Shown: positions 26,044 to 35,125 of the stretch, piece by piece
Layout of the letters: each line of letters begins with the position of its first letter
Numbering within the stretch: the stretch's first letter is position 1
Assembly: GCF_000967265.1 (NCBI RefSeq)
Contig: NZ_KQ033885.1
Location: 248,001 to 312,000, forward strand
From: Bifidobacterium mellis
Lineage (GTDB): Bacteria > Actinomycetota > Actinomycetes > Actinomycetales > Bifidobacteriaceae
Length of the DNA stretch: 64,000 bases
Direction of reading: 5' to 3'
Program-made: the position numbers and the translations under genes
The notes under the pieces: generated by a model
The model's input: only the letters and a program-made list of their open reading frames with translations
Database searches by the model: none
Told to the model about the DNA's origin: nothing

Positions 26044-26549
26044 TGGCTCTTTTCCGTGTGCGATGTGTCCCTGTGCAATGTACCCATCAGTGCGTCCACG
26101 ACGCTGTCGGGGACCATGCCGGTGATGTCCCCTCCATGTCTGGCCACGTCCTTGACGATGGTGCTGGAGATGTGCTCCCTCACCGGATCGGCTGGCAGGA
26201 AGAGCGTTTCCACCCCGGACAGCTTGCGATTGACCAGGGCCATGCCCAGCTCGGCCTCATAGTCCCCGTTCTGCCTCAGTCCCTTGACGATGACCGAGGC
26301 GCCTACCTTACGGCAGTAGTCGGTGATCAGGCCATCGGTGGAGGCTACGGTTATGTTCGGGTACCCGTCCTCGTCCAGGGCCTGGCGAATCATGGCCACC
26401 CGCTCCTGTTCGCTGAACATGGGGGTCTTGGCGGCGTTGACGGCCACAACCACGTGGACCGTCTCGAAGAAGCAGGCGCAACGTTCGATCACATCCATGT
26501 GGCCGGAGGTGACCGGATCGTATGAGCCAGGGCATACAGCGATAGTCAT
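26040..26549 (-). CDS. coaD: Phosphopantetheine adenylyltransferase
   Basis: A 169-residue enzyme of coenzyme A synthesis (pantetheine 4'-phosphate + ATP to dephospho-CoA). The nucleotidyltransferase motifs [12 protein letters not shown] (8-19) and ISSTIVKD (~130) are present. The length is that of the family. It is first in the operon with the coiled-coil protein and yceD. Confidence 0.94.
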   Translation of the reverse strand: MTIAVCPGSYDPVTSGHMDVIERCACFFETVHVVVAVNAAKTPMFSEQERVAMIRQALDEDGYPNITVASTDGLITDYCRKVGASVIVKGLRQNGDYEAELGMALVNRKLSGVETLFLPADPVREHISSTIVKDVARHGGDITGMVPDSVVDALMGTLHRDTSHTEKSQ

Positions 26550-26602
26550 GATTCTCAGCGTAGCGCGTCATAGGGAGCGAACGTGTAGCTTACCGCCGTA
26601 CC

Positions 26603-26923
26603 ATGGATGTCATGACTGCAAGCAAGAGCATTCGCATGGAGGATCCGGAGCGGGAGCAAAACCCCGACCAGGGCACTGGCACGGCCGTGCTGGACCGTCC
26701 GGACACCGAGACCGCTGAGAAGACCCGGCTGAACGACCAGGGCGATGCCGACCGGTTCGCCCATTACGTCTCCCGTGAGCGCATCGCCGAGTCCAAGCTG
26801 ACCGGCCGGCCTGTCGTGGCCCTCTGCGGCAAGGTCTGGGTGCCCAAGCACGACCCCTCCCAGTACCCGGTCTGCCCGGACTGCAAGCGTATCTACGAAC
26901 AGATGACCGGCGGCAACCACTGA
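26603..26923 (+). CDS. DUF3039 family protein
   Basis: A 106-residue actinobacterial protein of unknown function. The N-terminal ~45 residues are charged and probably disordered. The conserved part has an ALCGKVWVP segment and a CPDCKRIYE motif, which together suggest one zinc site. It is divergent from coaD. The ATG at 26603 is used; another ATG is three codons later. Confidence 0.75.
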   Translation: MDVMTASKSIRMEDPEREQNPDQGTGTAVLDRPDTETAEKTRLNDQGDADRFAHYVSRERIAESKLTGRPVVALCGKVWVPKHDPSQYPVCPDCKRIYEQMTGGNH

Positions 26924-26948
26924 ACGTCACCGAGTGGTCCAGGCTGCT

Positions 26949-27968
26949 TCAGGACTGCTTGCCCAAGGCGATCCGGTCGATCATCCCAAGCTCTTCCTGG
27001 CTGAAATCGGCCGACTGGACGGCCTTGAGATTGTCCAGGATCTGCTCGGGCTTGGAGGCGCCGATGAGCACTGAGGTGACAGCAGGGTCCCTGAGCAGCC
27101 ATGCCAGGGCCATCTCTGCCAGACTCTGGCCGCGTTGGCGGGCCAGCTCGTTCAGATCCTGAATCTGCTTCAGCCGCTGGGGGGTCAGGGCGGACTCCTT
27201 GAGGAAGCGGCCGTCGGCCCGAATCCGGCTGTCTTCGGGAATCCCATGCAGGTAGCGGTCGGTCAACAGCCCCTGGGCCAGCGGGCTGAAGGTGATCAGC
27301 CCTTTCTTCTCTTTCATCACTGCCTGCTTGAGACCGTTGTCCTCGATGGTTCTGTCGAAGATGGAGTAGCGGTTCTGGTTGATGACGAAGGGGACGTGCA
27401 TCTCGGTCAGGATGGCAGCAGCCCGTGCCATGGTGGGTCCGTCGTAGTTGGACAGTCCCAGGTAGAGGGCCTTGCCGCTGGTGACCGCCTGGGCCAGGGC
27501 ACCCATGGTCTCTTCAAGAGGCGTATCCGGGTCGGGGCGGTGGTGGTAGAAGATGTCCACATAGTCAAGTCCCAGCCGTTTCAGGCTCTGGTCCAGTCCG
27601 GACAGCAGATGCTTGCGTGAGCCGAGGTTTCCGTAAGGGCCGGGCCACATTTCATAACCGGCCTTGGTGGAGATGACCAGCTCCTGGCGGTGGTGGCTGA
27701 AGCATCGGCGCAGGATGATCCCCATGTTGCGCTCGGCGGCGCCCGGTCCGGGGCCGTAGTTATCGGCCAGGTCGAAGTGGGTGATGCCGTGGTCGAAGGC
27801 CGTAGTGCACAGTTTCTGCATACGGTCCAGTGGCGTGGTGTCGCCGAAATTGTGCCAGCAGCCAAGGCAGATTGGCGGCAGTTTCAGGCCGCTGTCGCCG
27901 CAGCGCCGGTAGGTTGTGGAATCATATCGGTTCGGGTCGGGCTGGTAGGTTTCGCCTTGCATATTCAT
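26949..27968 (-). CDS. Aldo/keto reductase (YghZ-like)
   Basis: A 339-residue NADPH-dependent reductase with a TIM-barrel fold. The tetrad is visible: D and Y in DLADNYGPGPG, K in ISTKAGYEMWPGPYG, and H in DIFYHHRPD. The closest named family is YghZ (glyceraldehyde 3-phosphate reductase), based on the GSRKHLLSGLDQSLKRL segment. The substrate is uncertain. Its ATG overlaps the stop of the nicotinate phosphoribosyltransferase gene by one base. Confidence 0.88.
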   Translation of the reverse strand: MNMQGETYQPDPNRYDSTTYRRCGDSGLKLPPICLGCWHNFGDTTPLDRMQKLCTTAFDHGITHFDLADNYGPGPGAAERNMGIILRRCFSHHRQELVISTKAGYEMWPGPYGNLGSRKHLLSGLDQSLKRLGLDYVDIFYHHRPDPDTPLEETMGALAQAVTSGKALYLGLSNYDGPTMARAAAILTEMHVPFVINQNRYSIFDRTIEDNGLKQAVMKEKKGLITFSPLAQGLLTDRYLHGIPEDSRIRADGRFLKESALTPQRLKQIQDLNELARQRGQSLAEMALAWLLRDPAVTSVLIGASKPEQILDNLKAVQSADFSQEELGMIDRIALGKQS

Positions 27969-29314
27969 CAGATGCTCCTCACCAGGGTGGGCAGGACCGG
28001 CTCACCCTTCATCAGGCTCAGGGCGTTGATGGGCATCTCCTCGAGGGCCTTGGCCCGGTGCTCCCGGGCATCCAGGACCGCCTGTCCACCTTGGAACTCC
28101 GGCATGCTCTGGCCATGGTCCACGTAGGTGACCAGCAGATCCCTCCAGTCCTGCTCAGGCGTATAGGCTGCCAGCGTCCCCTCGGCACCCGAGATGACGT
28201 GCTCGGCATCGGCCACCCCGTTGTGATAGGAGCGGTAGGCCAGCTTGCGTCCCGGCACCGAGGCCTTGCCCACCGACTTCTTGGCGACGGCCTGCATGAC
28301 CCCGTCGGAGTTCTCGCGCTCGGTCAGCTTGTAGACCATGGCGCAGGTGGGGGCTCCCGAACCGGTGACCAGCATGGTGCCCACCCCGTAGGAGTCCACC
28401 GGGGCATCCTGCAGGGAGGCGATGGCGTACTCGTCCAGATCATTGGTGACGGTGATGGTGGCCTTGGTGGCTCCCAGGGAGTCCAGTTGGGCACGGACCT
28501 GCTGGGCCAGCGAGCCCAGGTCTCCGGAGTCGATGCGGACCCCGCCCAGCTCTGGTCCGGCCACCTCGACGGCTGTCCTGACGGCCTCCTCGATGGAGTA
28601 GGTGTCGGTCAGCAGGGTGGTCCCCTTGCCCAGGGCCTGAATCTGACCCTGGAAGGCCTCGCGTTCATTGTCATGCAGGAGGGTGAATGAGTGGGCTGCG
28701 GTTCCGATGGCCTTAAAGCCGTAACGCTTGGCCGCCAGCAGGTTTGAGGTCCCCTGGAATCCGCCGACTATGGCCGCTCTGGCGGCCGCCACAGCCGCAT
28801 ATTCGTTGGCCCGGCGCGCGCCCATGTCCATGCAGGGCCGGCCCTTGGCCGCGGTGACCATGCGGGAGGCGGCCGAGGCCACGGCAGAGTCGTAGTTGAG
28901 TATGGACAGGATCAGGGTCTCCAGCAGGGTGCACTCGCCGAAGCCGCCTTCGACCTGCAGAATGGGGGAGTCGGGGAAGAATATCTCGCCCTCCCGGTAG
29001 CCGCGGATGGTTCCGGTGAAGTGGAAGTGCTCCAGCCAGTCGATGGTGGTCTGGCTGACGATGTGACGGTCGGACAGGAAGCGAAGTTCATCCTCGTTGG
29101 GGTGGAAATCCGCCAGCGCGTCCAGAATCCGTCCGGTGCCTGCTACCACTCCGTAACGTCGCCCTGCCGGCAGATGCCGGGTGTAGACCTCGAAGACGGA
29201 TCGTCGCCCGGCCGTACCGTCCTGCAGGGCGGCATCCAGCATGGTGTATTCGTACATGTCGGTCATCAGAGCCGTGGAGGTTCCGGTGTCCTTGCTATTG
29301 TTTTCGGCGTTCAT
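27968..29314 (-). CDS. pncB: Nicotinate phosphoribosyltransferase
   Basis: A 448-residue enzyme that converts nicotinate and PRPP to nicotinate mononucleotide for NAD salvage. The N-terminal TDMYEYTMLDAAL and the SGDLGSLAQQVRAQLD and NDLDEYAIASL segments match the family. The start at 29314 is fixed by homology; the frame stays open to 29968 without support. The aldo/keto reductase gene follows directly. Confidence 0.9.
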   Translation of the reverse strand: MNAENNSKDTGTSTALMTDMYEYTMLDAALQDGTAGRRSVFEVYTRHLPAGRRYGVVAGTGRILDALADFHPNEDELRFLSDRHIVSQTTIDWLEHFHFTGTIRGYREGEIFFPDSPILQVEGGFGECTLLETLILSILNYDSAVASAASRMVTAAKGRPCMDMGARRANEYAAVAAARAAIVGGFQGTSNLLAAKRYGFKAIGTAAHSFTLLHDNEREAFQGQIQALGKGTTLLTDTYSIEEAVRTAVEVAGPELGGVRIDSGDLGSLAQQVRAQLDSLGATKATITVTNDLDEYAIASLQDAPVDSYGVGTMLVTGSGAPTCAMVYKLTERENSDGVMQAVAKKSVGKASVPGRKLAYRSYHNGVADAEHVISGAEGTLAAYTPEQDWRDLLVTYVDHGQSMPEFQGGQAVLDAREHRAKALEEMPINALSLMKGEPVLPTLVRSI

Positions 29315-29419
29315 ATCTTCCCCTTTGTGGGTGGAAAAGCCCTGGTTGGCCCCCAGTCTAATCCTCTGCCGACCTACTGGCTCGCCCTGTCCTCGCAAGG
29401 TCGGGCTAAGCTGGTCCGC

Positions 29420-30058
29420 ATGAGATTCGTCGTGGGCATCTACCGATTGCTGATCGCCTTCTTCTGCCTGGGCGGCACCTTCGAGGCCTGGCTGCTGGGG
29501 ATCGGCAACAAGTGGGTCTACTTTACCTTCCAGACCAATATCGCCCTGGGTCTGGTCATGCTCTGGGCCGGAGCGGCCACCCTGCTCAAGGGCATCCAGC
29601 CCCCCGCCTGGCTCAAAGGATGCCTGACGCTCTACATCGTCATCACCGGGCTGGTGGCCATCCTGGTTCTGGGGCTGAACAGCACGGACTACAAGCTGGT
29701 CCTGGGCATCAGGACCACATGGATGATTCACGTCATCAGCCCAATCATGGCAACGGTGGACTTCCTCTTGTTCGACCCTCATCGTCGCTTCCACTGGCAC
29801 AATGTGCTGACCTGGCTGATCTATTTCCCCTTCTATGTAGCCTTCGTGCTGATCAGGGCCGCCATCTGGCCTCATTCGGGACCGCAGCAGGACGGTAACC
29901 CCTATCCCTATGCCTTCTTGGACCTCGGACAGCTGGGATGGGCCCAGCTGATGGTCAACCTGGCTCAATACCTGGTCGTTTTCTTCGCCCTGTCGCTGGT
30001 CATCTTCCTGATAGATCGCATCCTGCCAGCCAAGACACCACTGACCATTGATCGGTAG
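29420..30058 (+). CDS. Pr6Pr family six-helix membrane protein
   Basis: A 212-residue integral membrane protein with about six helices. The residues resemble the Pr6Pr (FAR-17a/AIG1-like) family, with a TNIALGLVMLWAG helix and an LLFDPHRRFHWHN loop that carries conserved His. The function is unknown. It begins at 29420, divergent from pncB; upstream frame to 29021 is not supported. Confidence 0.78.
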   Translation: MRFVVGIYRLLIAFFCLGGTFEAWLLGIGNKWVYFTFQTNIALGLVMLWAGAATLLKGIQPPAWLKGCLTLYIVITGLVAILVLGLNSTDYKLVLGIRTTWMIHVISPIMATVDFLLFDPHRRFHWHNVLTWLIYFPFYVAFVLIRAAIWPHSGPQQDGNPYPYAFLDLGQLGWAQLMVNLAQYLVVFFALSLVIFLIDRILPAKTPLTIDR

Positions 30059-30123
30059 ACGGCTGACGGAATAATGGGATCAGACCAGGGGAGCCTGGGC
30101 GGAACGGGAAAGGATCATCACTG

Positions 30124-30888
30124 ATGGTTGCTATCAAGGACATGCTCCAGGAGGGTGCCGTGCTGCGGCCTGACGGCAGGGCGGCTGATGAGTTGCGGCC
30201 GGTCGTCATCACCAGGCATTGGACGGAGGCCCCCGAGGGATCGGTGCTGATCGAGTGCGGCAAGACCCGGGTCATGTGCACGGCCTCCTTCACGCCGACG
30301 CTGCCCCGTTGGCGCAAGGACTCCGGATTGGGTTGGGTCACTGCCGAGTATGCCATGCTTCCCAGGGCCACCAGTGACCGGACTGCACGCGAGTCTGTCC
30401 GGGGAAAGGTCGGCGGCCGCACCCAGGAGATCAGCCGGCTGATAGGCCGTTGCCTGCGCGGTGTGGTGGATATGAAGGCCCTGGGCGAGAATCAGATCCA
30501 GCTTGACTGCGATGTGCTTCAGGCCGACGGCGGCACCCGTACGGCCTCGGTCACCGGCGCCTATGTGGCCATGGTCGATGCCCTCCGATGGGCCCAGGAC
30601 CACCATCACATCCGCAGTGCCGACAAGGTGACCAAGGATTGCGTCTCGGCCGTCTCGGTGGGCATCATCGATGGCAAGCCCATGCTCGACCTTCCTTATC
30701 TGGAGGACAGCAGGGCCATGACCGATATGAACGTGTCGATGACCGGAGCCGGCGATTTCATCGAGATACAGGGGACGGCGGAGCATCGCCCCTTCAGCCG
30801 TCAGGAGCTCGGCCTCTTGCTGGACCTGGCATCCAAGGGGAACAAGGAGCTTCAGGCCGCTCAGCGCAAGGCTCTGGCATCTGACTGA
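30124..30888 (+). CDS. rph: Ribonuclease PH
   Basis: A 254-residue phosphorolytic 3'-exonuclease for tRNA ends. The motifs are intact: [13 protein letters not shown] at the start, [26 protein letters not shown], and the ending [22 protein letters not shown] lies upstream of the ATG. It runs just before rdgB, a standard pairing. Confidence 0.95.
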   Translation: MVAIKDMLQEGAVLRPDGRAADELRPVVITRHWTEAPEGSVLIECGKTRVMCTASFTPTLPRWRKDSGLGWVTAEYAMLPRATSDRTARESVRGKVGGRTQEISRLIGRCLRGVVDMKALGENQIQLDCDVLQADGGTRTASVTGAYVAMVDALRWAQDHHHIRSADKVTKDCVSAVSVGIIDGKPMLDLPYLEDSRAMTDMNVSMTGAGDFIEIQGTAEHRPFSRQELGLLLDLASKGNKELQAAQRKALASD

Positions 30889-30923
30889 CGCCCGGAGCGG
30901 GAATTTCAGCGAGGAGGATCGGT

Positions 30924-31610
30924 ATGGGGCAGGCCAGAAAAGTGGTTGTGGCCACGCACAACGAGGGCAAACTCAGTGAGTTTCGTCGCATCCTCGGCGG
31001 TTTCCTGGCCGATGAGGGTCAGAGGATCGAGCTGGTTTCGGCCGGCCAGTTGGGCCTGCCCGATCCGGTAGAGACGGGCACCACTTTTCAGGAGAATGCA
31101 CTTCTCAAGGCTGGGCAGGCCGCTCGGGAGTCAGGTCTGCCCGCGCTGGCGGACGACTCGGGGCTGGTCGTTGATGTGATGGGCGCTGCCCCGGGAATCC
31201 TTTCGGCACGGTGGAGCGGCCGCCACGGTGATGACCAGGCCAACTTGGAGCTCTTGCTGAACCAGCTGAACGACATTCCCGACGACCACAGAGGAGGGCG
31301 GTTTATCTGTGCTGCTGCCCTGGTCGTTCCGGATGTGCCGGGGTATGCCGTCCGGGGGTCTCAGGTGACCAGGGTCGGCGAGATGCCCGGAAGCATCATC
31401 CGCCAGGCGCGAGGGGACAATGGGTTCGGCTACGACCCGATCTTCGTGCCCCTTGATCAGCCTCGGCGCGCCAGCGGCCAGCAGCCGCTGACTTCGGCGG
31501 AAATGACCGCGGATGAAAAGAACGCCATTTCGCACAGGGGCAAGGCCCTGGAGGCCATCATGCCGATTCTCGTCAACTGGGTGCTGGGCGGCGGCCACCT
31601 TAAAGGCTGA
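30924..31610 (+). CDS. rdgB: dITP/XTP pyrophosphatase
   Basis: A 228-residue Ham1-family enzyme that hydrolyses dITP and XTP to keep them out of DNA. Signatures are ATHNEGKLSEFR (T/N-xxK), ALADDSGLVVD, and GDNGFGYDPIF with the SHRGKAL ending. The start at 30924 has an AGGAGG site. It is the last ordinary gene before the tandem surface-protein array. Confidence 0.94.
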   Translation: MGQARKVVVATHNEGKLSEFRRILGGFLADEGQRIELVSAGQLGLPDPVETGTTFQENALLKAGQAARESGLPALADDSGLVVDVMGAAPGILSARWSGRHGDDQANLELLLNQLNDIPDDHRGGRFICAAALVVPDVPGYAVRGSQVTRVGEMPGSIIRQARGDNGFGYDPIFVPLDQPRRASGQQPLTSAEMTADEKNAISHRGKALEAIMPILVNWVLGGGHLKG

Positions 31611-31701
31611 TAAATCCATATAGATTCCGTACGGTGAACGGTCGCGAAACATCAACGATCCTGTTCTGAGTACCGGTTGCACTTGAGCATGCAAGGAAAC
31701 G

Positions 31702-31730
31702 CGAAGGTGCGATTTTTTTATCTCTATGAT
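31702..31730 (+). promoter_or_regulatory. Candidate promoter of surface protein copy 1
   Basis: TATGAT at 31725-31730 follows a T-run and TCTC. The identical stretch TTTTTTTATCTCTATGAT occurs before copy 4, with the -10 at 41577-41582. No clear -35 is seen. Copies 2 and 3 have diverged versions. Confidence 0.4.
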
Positions 31731-31813
31731 ACAGTCTGCGGTATTGGGGACAACTTAAAAACAGAGCCGATCTGTTCTATCAGATGATTCCATCGGGATT
31801 TGGGGGTTTCGTA

Positions 31814-34750
31814 TTGAAGCGATTGCAAGAACGGAACAATAAGGGATCACTGCATATGAACCGTTCGATCATCGCCATTCTGATAACCCTTCTGGCGACG
31901 CTGGCCATGGTTGTTCCGCTTGGGTTGAGCGCTCTTTCGGCCAGTCAGGCCAATGCCATCGATGGACAGGATGAAACGGCGAGCAGGAAGCCCCTGCTCT
32001 ATAGGATGATGGCCTTCAACGACAGGATCGATACCTATCAGGATGAGCTGCGCATGGACTTCATCCTGCGGGTAAAACACAACGAGTTCAAGCCGGATTG
32101 TGTCGACCTTGGTAAGGCAGACACCGGTGGTAAGTCAAATTGCAATTTATCTTTTGTATATCAGTATGTTGGTTCTGATAACCCTGCAGATTATCATCGT
32201 GTAAAGTATATAAACACTATAACTCCAGATGATTATCTTGAAAATAACAAAACTGGGTATGCATATGATGGAGCTACAGCGTGGGCTGATAATCATCTGC
32301 AGCGCTTTACTGTTCATAAGGTAATCAATTCGGGTTTATACGACTACTTGACCATATCCATCGAAGGCGACATGAACATTGCGGATAAGTCTAAAGATCC
32401 CGCAAAGTTCGTGGCTGGTGGTCACCCTGAGCCCTTGAATGTCTTTGCTATCGTTGGTGATCAGAATACCGCCCTGTCTTGCGGTAGTTCTTCGTGGGCA
32501 TGGGGTACCGAAACCTGCTCAACTTTCGATCCAGCCTCCATGAGTGATTTACAGGCTCAGGATAGATATTCAAATATCACCGAGAGTTTATCGAAGGATA
32601 AACAGATGAAAGTGTATATGGGTGACTGCTTGGGTAGCGGAGGAGACGACCTGCAATGCAGCGGCCCATATTCCTGGGTTGGGTGGGACAGCAACCCATA
32701 TCTCTATCGAAACCATCAGGCTAATTGGGGTATGGTGACCGATTATGGTTTTCCGGCTTATAGCGATGGTACGGTTGGAAATATAAATGCCACAGCCCCA
32801 GGCACGGCCCCGGCACGGTCTTTCTTCGTGTATTGGATGAACTTGCGCGGTCCAGGCAACAAAACCAATGGCATATGTTCTGAGACCAGTTCCTATTACT
32901 ATCAGTGGGTGGCTCTTAAGGACAGCCAGTGGGTGCCTGTTAAGGAACTGACTCCTGAGCCGGTCCTGGTGACAGGCCAGCAGCCGAGTCCCAACACTTT
33001 GACTACCACCTACGGACTGCAGGGCATGGTCAATACCAATGGCGCTTATAACGTTAATCCGACTGACCCAAAGTATGCGAATACCACCAACGTGCTTTTT
33101 GCGACTGATAAGGATGGCAATCCTATGCCTGCTCAGAAGGCTGATGGCGGGATTGATTTCAAGGAGGCCAAGGAGAAGCAGGATCTTGACGGCTATTTCA
33201 AGCTGGTGACCTGGCCTGACACCAGGAATTCTGATGGCACGGAATGTACAGCCGTCAGCCCTGAGGTGTACAGCCCCAAGAGCGCTGGTCTTGTGGGGAT
33301 TGACGATAACATGTCCGCCGCGCAAAAGGATACGAATCTCTCTGCGGGTTGGACGATTGATACTGCTTTTTATAAGTATAATGTGCCGCGTCCTGATGAT
33401 CCGACAATCACCAAGATCCAGAATGATGCGGATGCCGGCTTGGATGCTTCTGGGGGCGTGTATACGTCGAAGCTTGACCCGATAATCAGTGGTGAGTGCA
33501 CGCCTTCCAAGGATGAGAAGCATCCCAATACGGTTGTTCTATATGGAGAGGATCCCACCAATCCGATTGCGGATGGGCAGGGCACAAATGGCGATGACTT
33601 GGTGAAAAGCTCGGACACGTGGGGGTTCAGGCTGGGGGAAGCTGTTTGCGAGACCGACACTGGCAGCAAGCAGGGAGGGTCCTGGTGGATACAGGACACC
33701 AATAAGCGGTATCCGTCGCCGGACCCCGGCAACAAGTACAACGGCTACAGGCGTTATCACGCCTGGGTGGTTGAGTCCACGTCAGGGTTCGGCTTGACCT
33801 CCTACTTCTCGAATGTCGGCACGGCTTATTTCGTCTCGGGAGAAAACGTCCCGGATGCGAGCAAGTTCTCGGTGACAGTGCCCCATACGGTCAACGGGAG
33901 CCTGCCGACAGGTTCGGTGGTCACGTTCAAGGGTGAGGTGTCGCCTGTGTATACGGCCTGGTCCTCGGGGAAGTTGGGGATGACTGATTCGAGGATGGTC
34001 GTTTCGATGAAGCAGAATGCTGCCTCGGATTGGATGCCCCTGTTGACCACTCCGGCCAACACCTTCCAGAGGGATGCGGCGGTCGGCACTGCTCCTTCCG
34101 TCACTGACCCCACATCAGGTCTCACGCTGAACCTGACCAAGACGGCGGCTTCCACCTGGTCCTGGTCGCTGAACATCCCTGCTGACAAGTTCACCGGTTA
34201 CAACGGTGACGACGAAACGCAGACCTATACTTTCCAGGTTGAGATGATCAACCCGATGAACCTCCGTTCGGGCCCGGCGTCCATCGAGCGGAAGATCGAC
34301 ATGACGCCCACCACGCTGACCATTGACCGCCATGACGTCTTCCAGGTGGCCGGCAGGGCCTACAAGTATGTGGACGGGGACAGGAAGATTCCTGAGACCA
34401 AAGGCACCCTGGTCCATATAACCTGGCCCGGCAAGACCAATAGCAGCACTGATGTCGCAGTGGGGGATCAGGGTTCGTGGCAGGCAACTCCGCCTGAGGG
34501 CGTCAATCAGGGGCAGTTCTCTGCTCAGGTGCTTTCGGATGATGCCGAGGGCTCTGACGCGCAGGGTCGGTTCCAGGGCGGGAACCAGTCAGCCTCGGTG
34601 TCGCATGAGCTGGACTTCCGGCCTTCGACCTCCTCCTTGCCGCTTACCGGGGGATGGCCGCTTTCCGTGCTCAGGATCCTGCTGCTGATAGCCCTAGGCC
34701 TGGTCGGCTTCGTGGCCTGCCTGAGGAACAGGCAGGAAAGCCGCCACTGA
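31814..34750 (+). CDS. Tandem surface protein copy 1, LPLTG-anchored
   Basis: A 978-residue secreted cell-wall protein of a family I do not recognise. Signal sequence: basic start, hydrophobic helix at ~18-40, likely cut after ANA (residue 48). The ectodomain has ten cysteines (96, 110, 223, 235, 272, 282, 355, 478, 562, 612). A conserved core includes ELRMDFILRVKHNEF and QANWGMVTDYGFP. The GC-rich C-terminal third looks like one or two beta-sandwich domains. The end is LPLTG (942-946), a hydrophobic helix and a basic tail, so a sortase should anchor it to peptidoglycan. The TTG start is the one shared by all four copies behind a poly-G Shine-Dalgarno; an in-frame ATG at 31784 exists. GC drops to 33% in 32161-32220 and is 65% in 34621-34680 by my count. 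An adhesin or ligand-binding role is inferred. Confidence 0.85.
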   Translation: MKRLQERNNKGSLHMNRSIIAILITLLATLAMVVPLGLSALSASQANAIDGQDETASRKPLLYRMMAFNDRIDTYQDELRMDFILRVKHNEFKPDCVDLGKADTGGKSNCNLSFVYQYVGSDNPADYHRVKYINTITPDDYLENNKTGYAYDGATAWADNHLQRFTVHKVINSGLYDYLTISIEGDMNIADKSKDPAKFVAGGHPEPLNVFAIVGDQNTALSCGSSSWAWGTETCSTFDPASMSDLQAQDRYSNITESLSKDKQMKVYMGDCLGSGGDDLQCSGPYSWVGWDSNPYLYRNHQANWGMVTDYGFPAYSDGTVGNINATAPGTAPARSFFVYWMNLRGPGNKTNGICSETSSYYYQWVALKDSQWVPVKELTPEPVLVTGQQPSPNTLTTTYGLQGMVNTNGAYNVNPTDPKYANTTNVLFATDKDGNPMPAQKADGGIDFKEAKEKQDLDGYFKLVTWPDTRNSDGTECTAVSPEVYSPKSAGLVGIDDNMSAAQKDTNLSAGWTIDTAFYKYNVPRPDDPTITKIQNDADAGLDASGGVYTSKLDPIISGECTPSKDEKHPNTVVLYGEDPTNPIADGQGTNGDDLVKSSDTWGFRLGEAVCETDTGSKQGGSWWIQDTNKRYPSPDPGNKYNGYRRYHAWVVESTSGFGLTSYFSNVGTAYFVSGENVPDASKFSVTVPHTVNGSLPTGSVVTFKGEVSPVYTAWSSGKLGMTDSRMVVSMKQNAASDWMPLLTTPANTFQRDAAVGTAPSVTDPTSGLTLNLTKTAASTWSWSLNIPADKFTGYNGDDETQTYTFQVEMINPMNLRSGPASIERKIDMTPTTLTIDRHDVFQVAGRAYKYVDGDRKIPETKGTLVHITWPGKTNSSTDVAVGDQGSWQATPPEGVNQGQFSAQVLSDDAEGSDAQGRFQGGNQSASVSHELDFRPSTSSLPLTGGWPLSVLRILLLIALGLVGFVACLRNRQESRH

Positions 34751-34765
34751 CCTCGGTCGTATAAG

Positions 34766-34823
34766 ACAGGGCCCGCCCTCATCTTTCCAATTTCATGGAG
34801 ATGAGCGCGGGCCCTGTTTTTTT
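34766..34823 (+). terminator. Terminator after surface protein copy 1
   Basis: An 11-bp GC-rich outer stem (ACAGGGCCCGC with GCGGGCCCTGT) and an inner CTCATCT/AGATGAG stem are followed by seven T's. Confidence 0.88.
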
Positions 34824-34836
34824 AATTCCCGTGTTG

Positions 34837-34894
34837 CTGCCGTTGCCAAGGCAGTGTTCGCCCCCAATCCAGACCGGTCGGAAGACGACAACAT
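34837..34894 (-). pseudogene. Relic of the tRNA-Leu/tRNA-Thr tail behind copy 1
   Basis: CTGCCGTTG (34837) matches the spacer between the two real tRNAs at 44741. The 39 bases from 34859 match those just after tRNA-Thr (from 44844) at 30 positions without gaps. The tRNA bodies are gone. The remainder of this 375-base gap up to copy 2 holds only the copy 2 leader, with a weak TATGTG in place of the TATGAT box. Confidence 0.55.
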
Positions 34895-35125
34895 TTTGCC
34901 TCTCGCAGCTGGGTACTGGCCCTGCCGTGGTCAAGAACTTGAACGGACGCAAAACACCCCACCTGAATCCCAGATTATGCCCTTGACTTCTGTAGCCTTG
35001 GAAAGGCAAAGAAAATTTATATGCATTGTTGTGCTCTATGTGTAGTTGCCTTAATTGGGGGTAGGTCAAAAGCAGACTTGATTTGTTCTGGAGCATGATT
35101 TCATTGTGGTTTGGGGGGTATTGTA

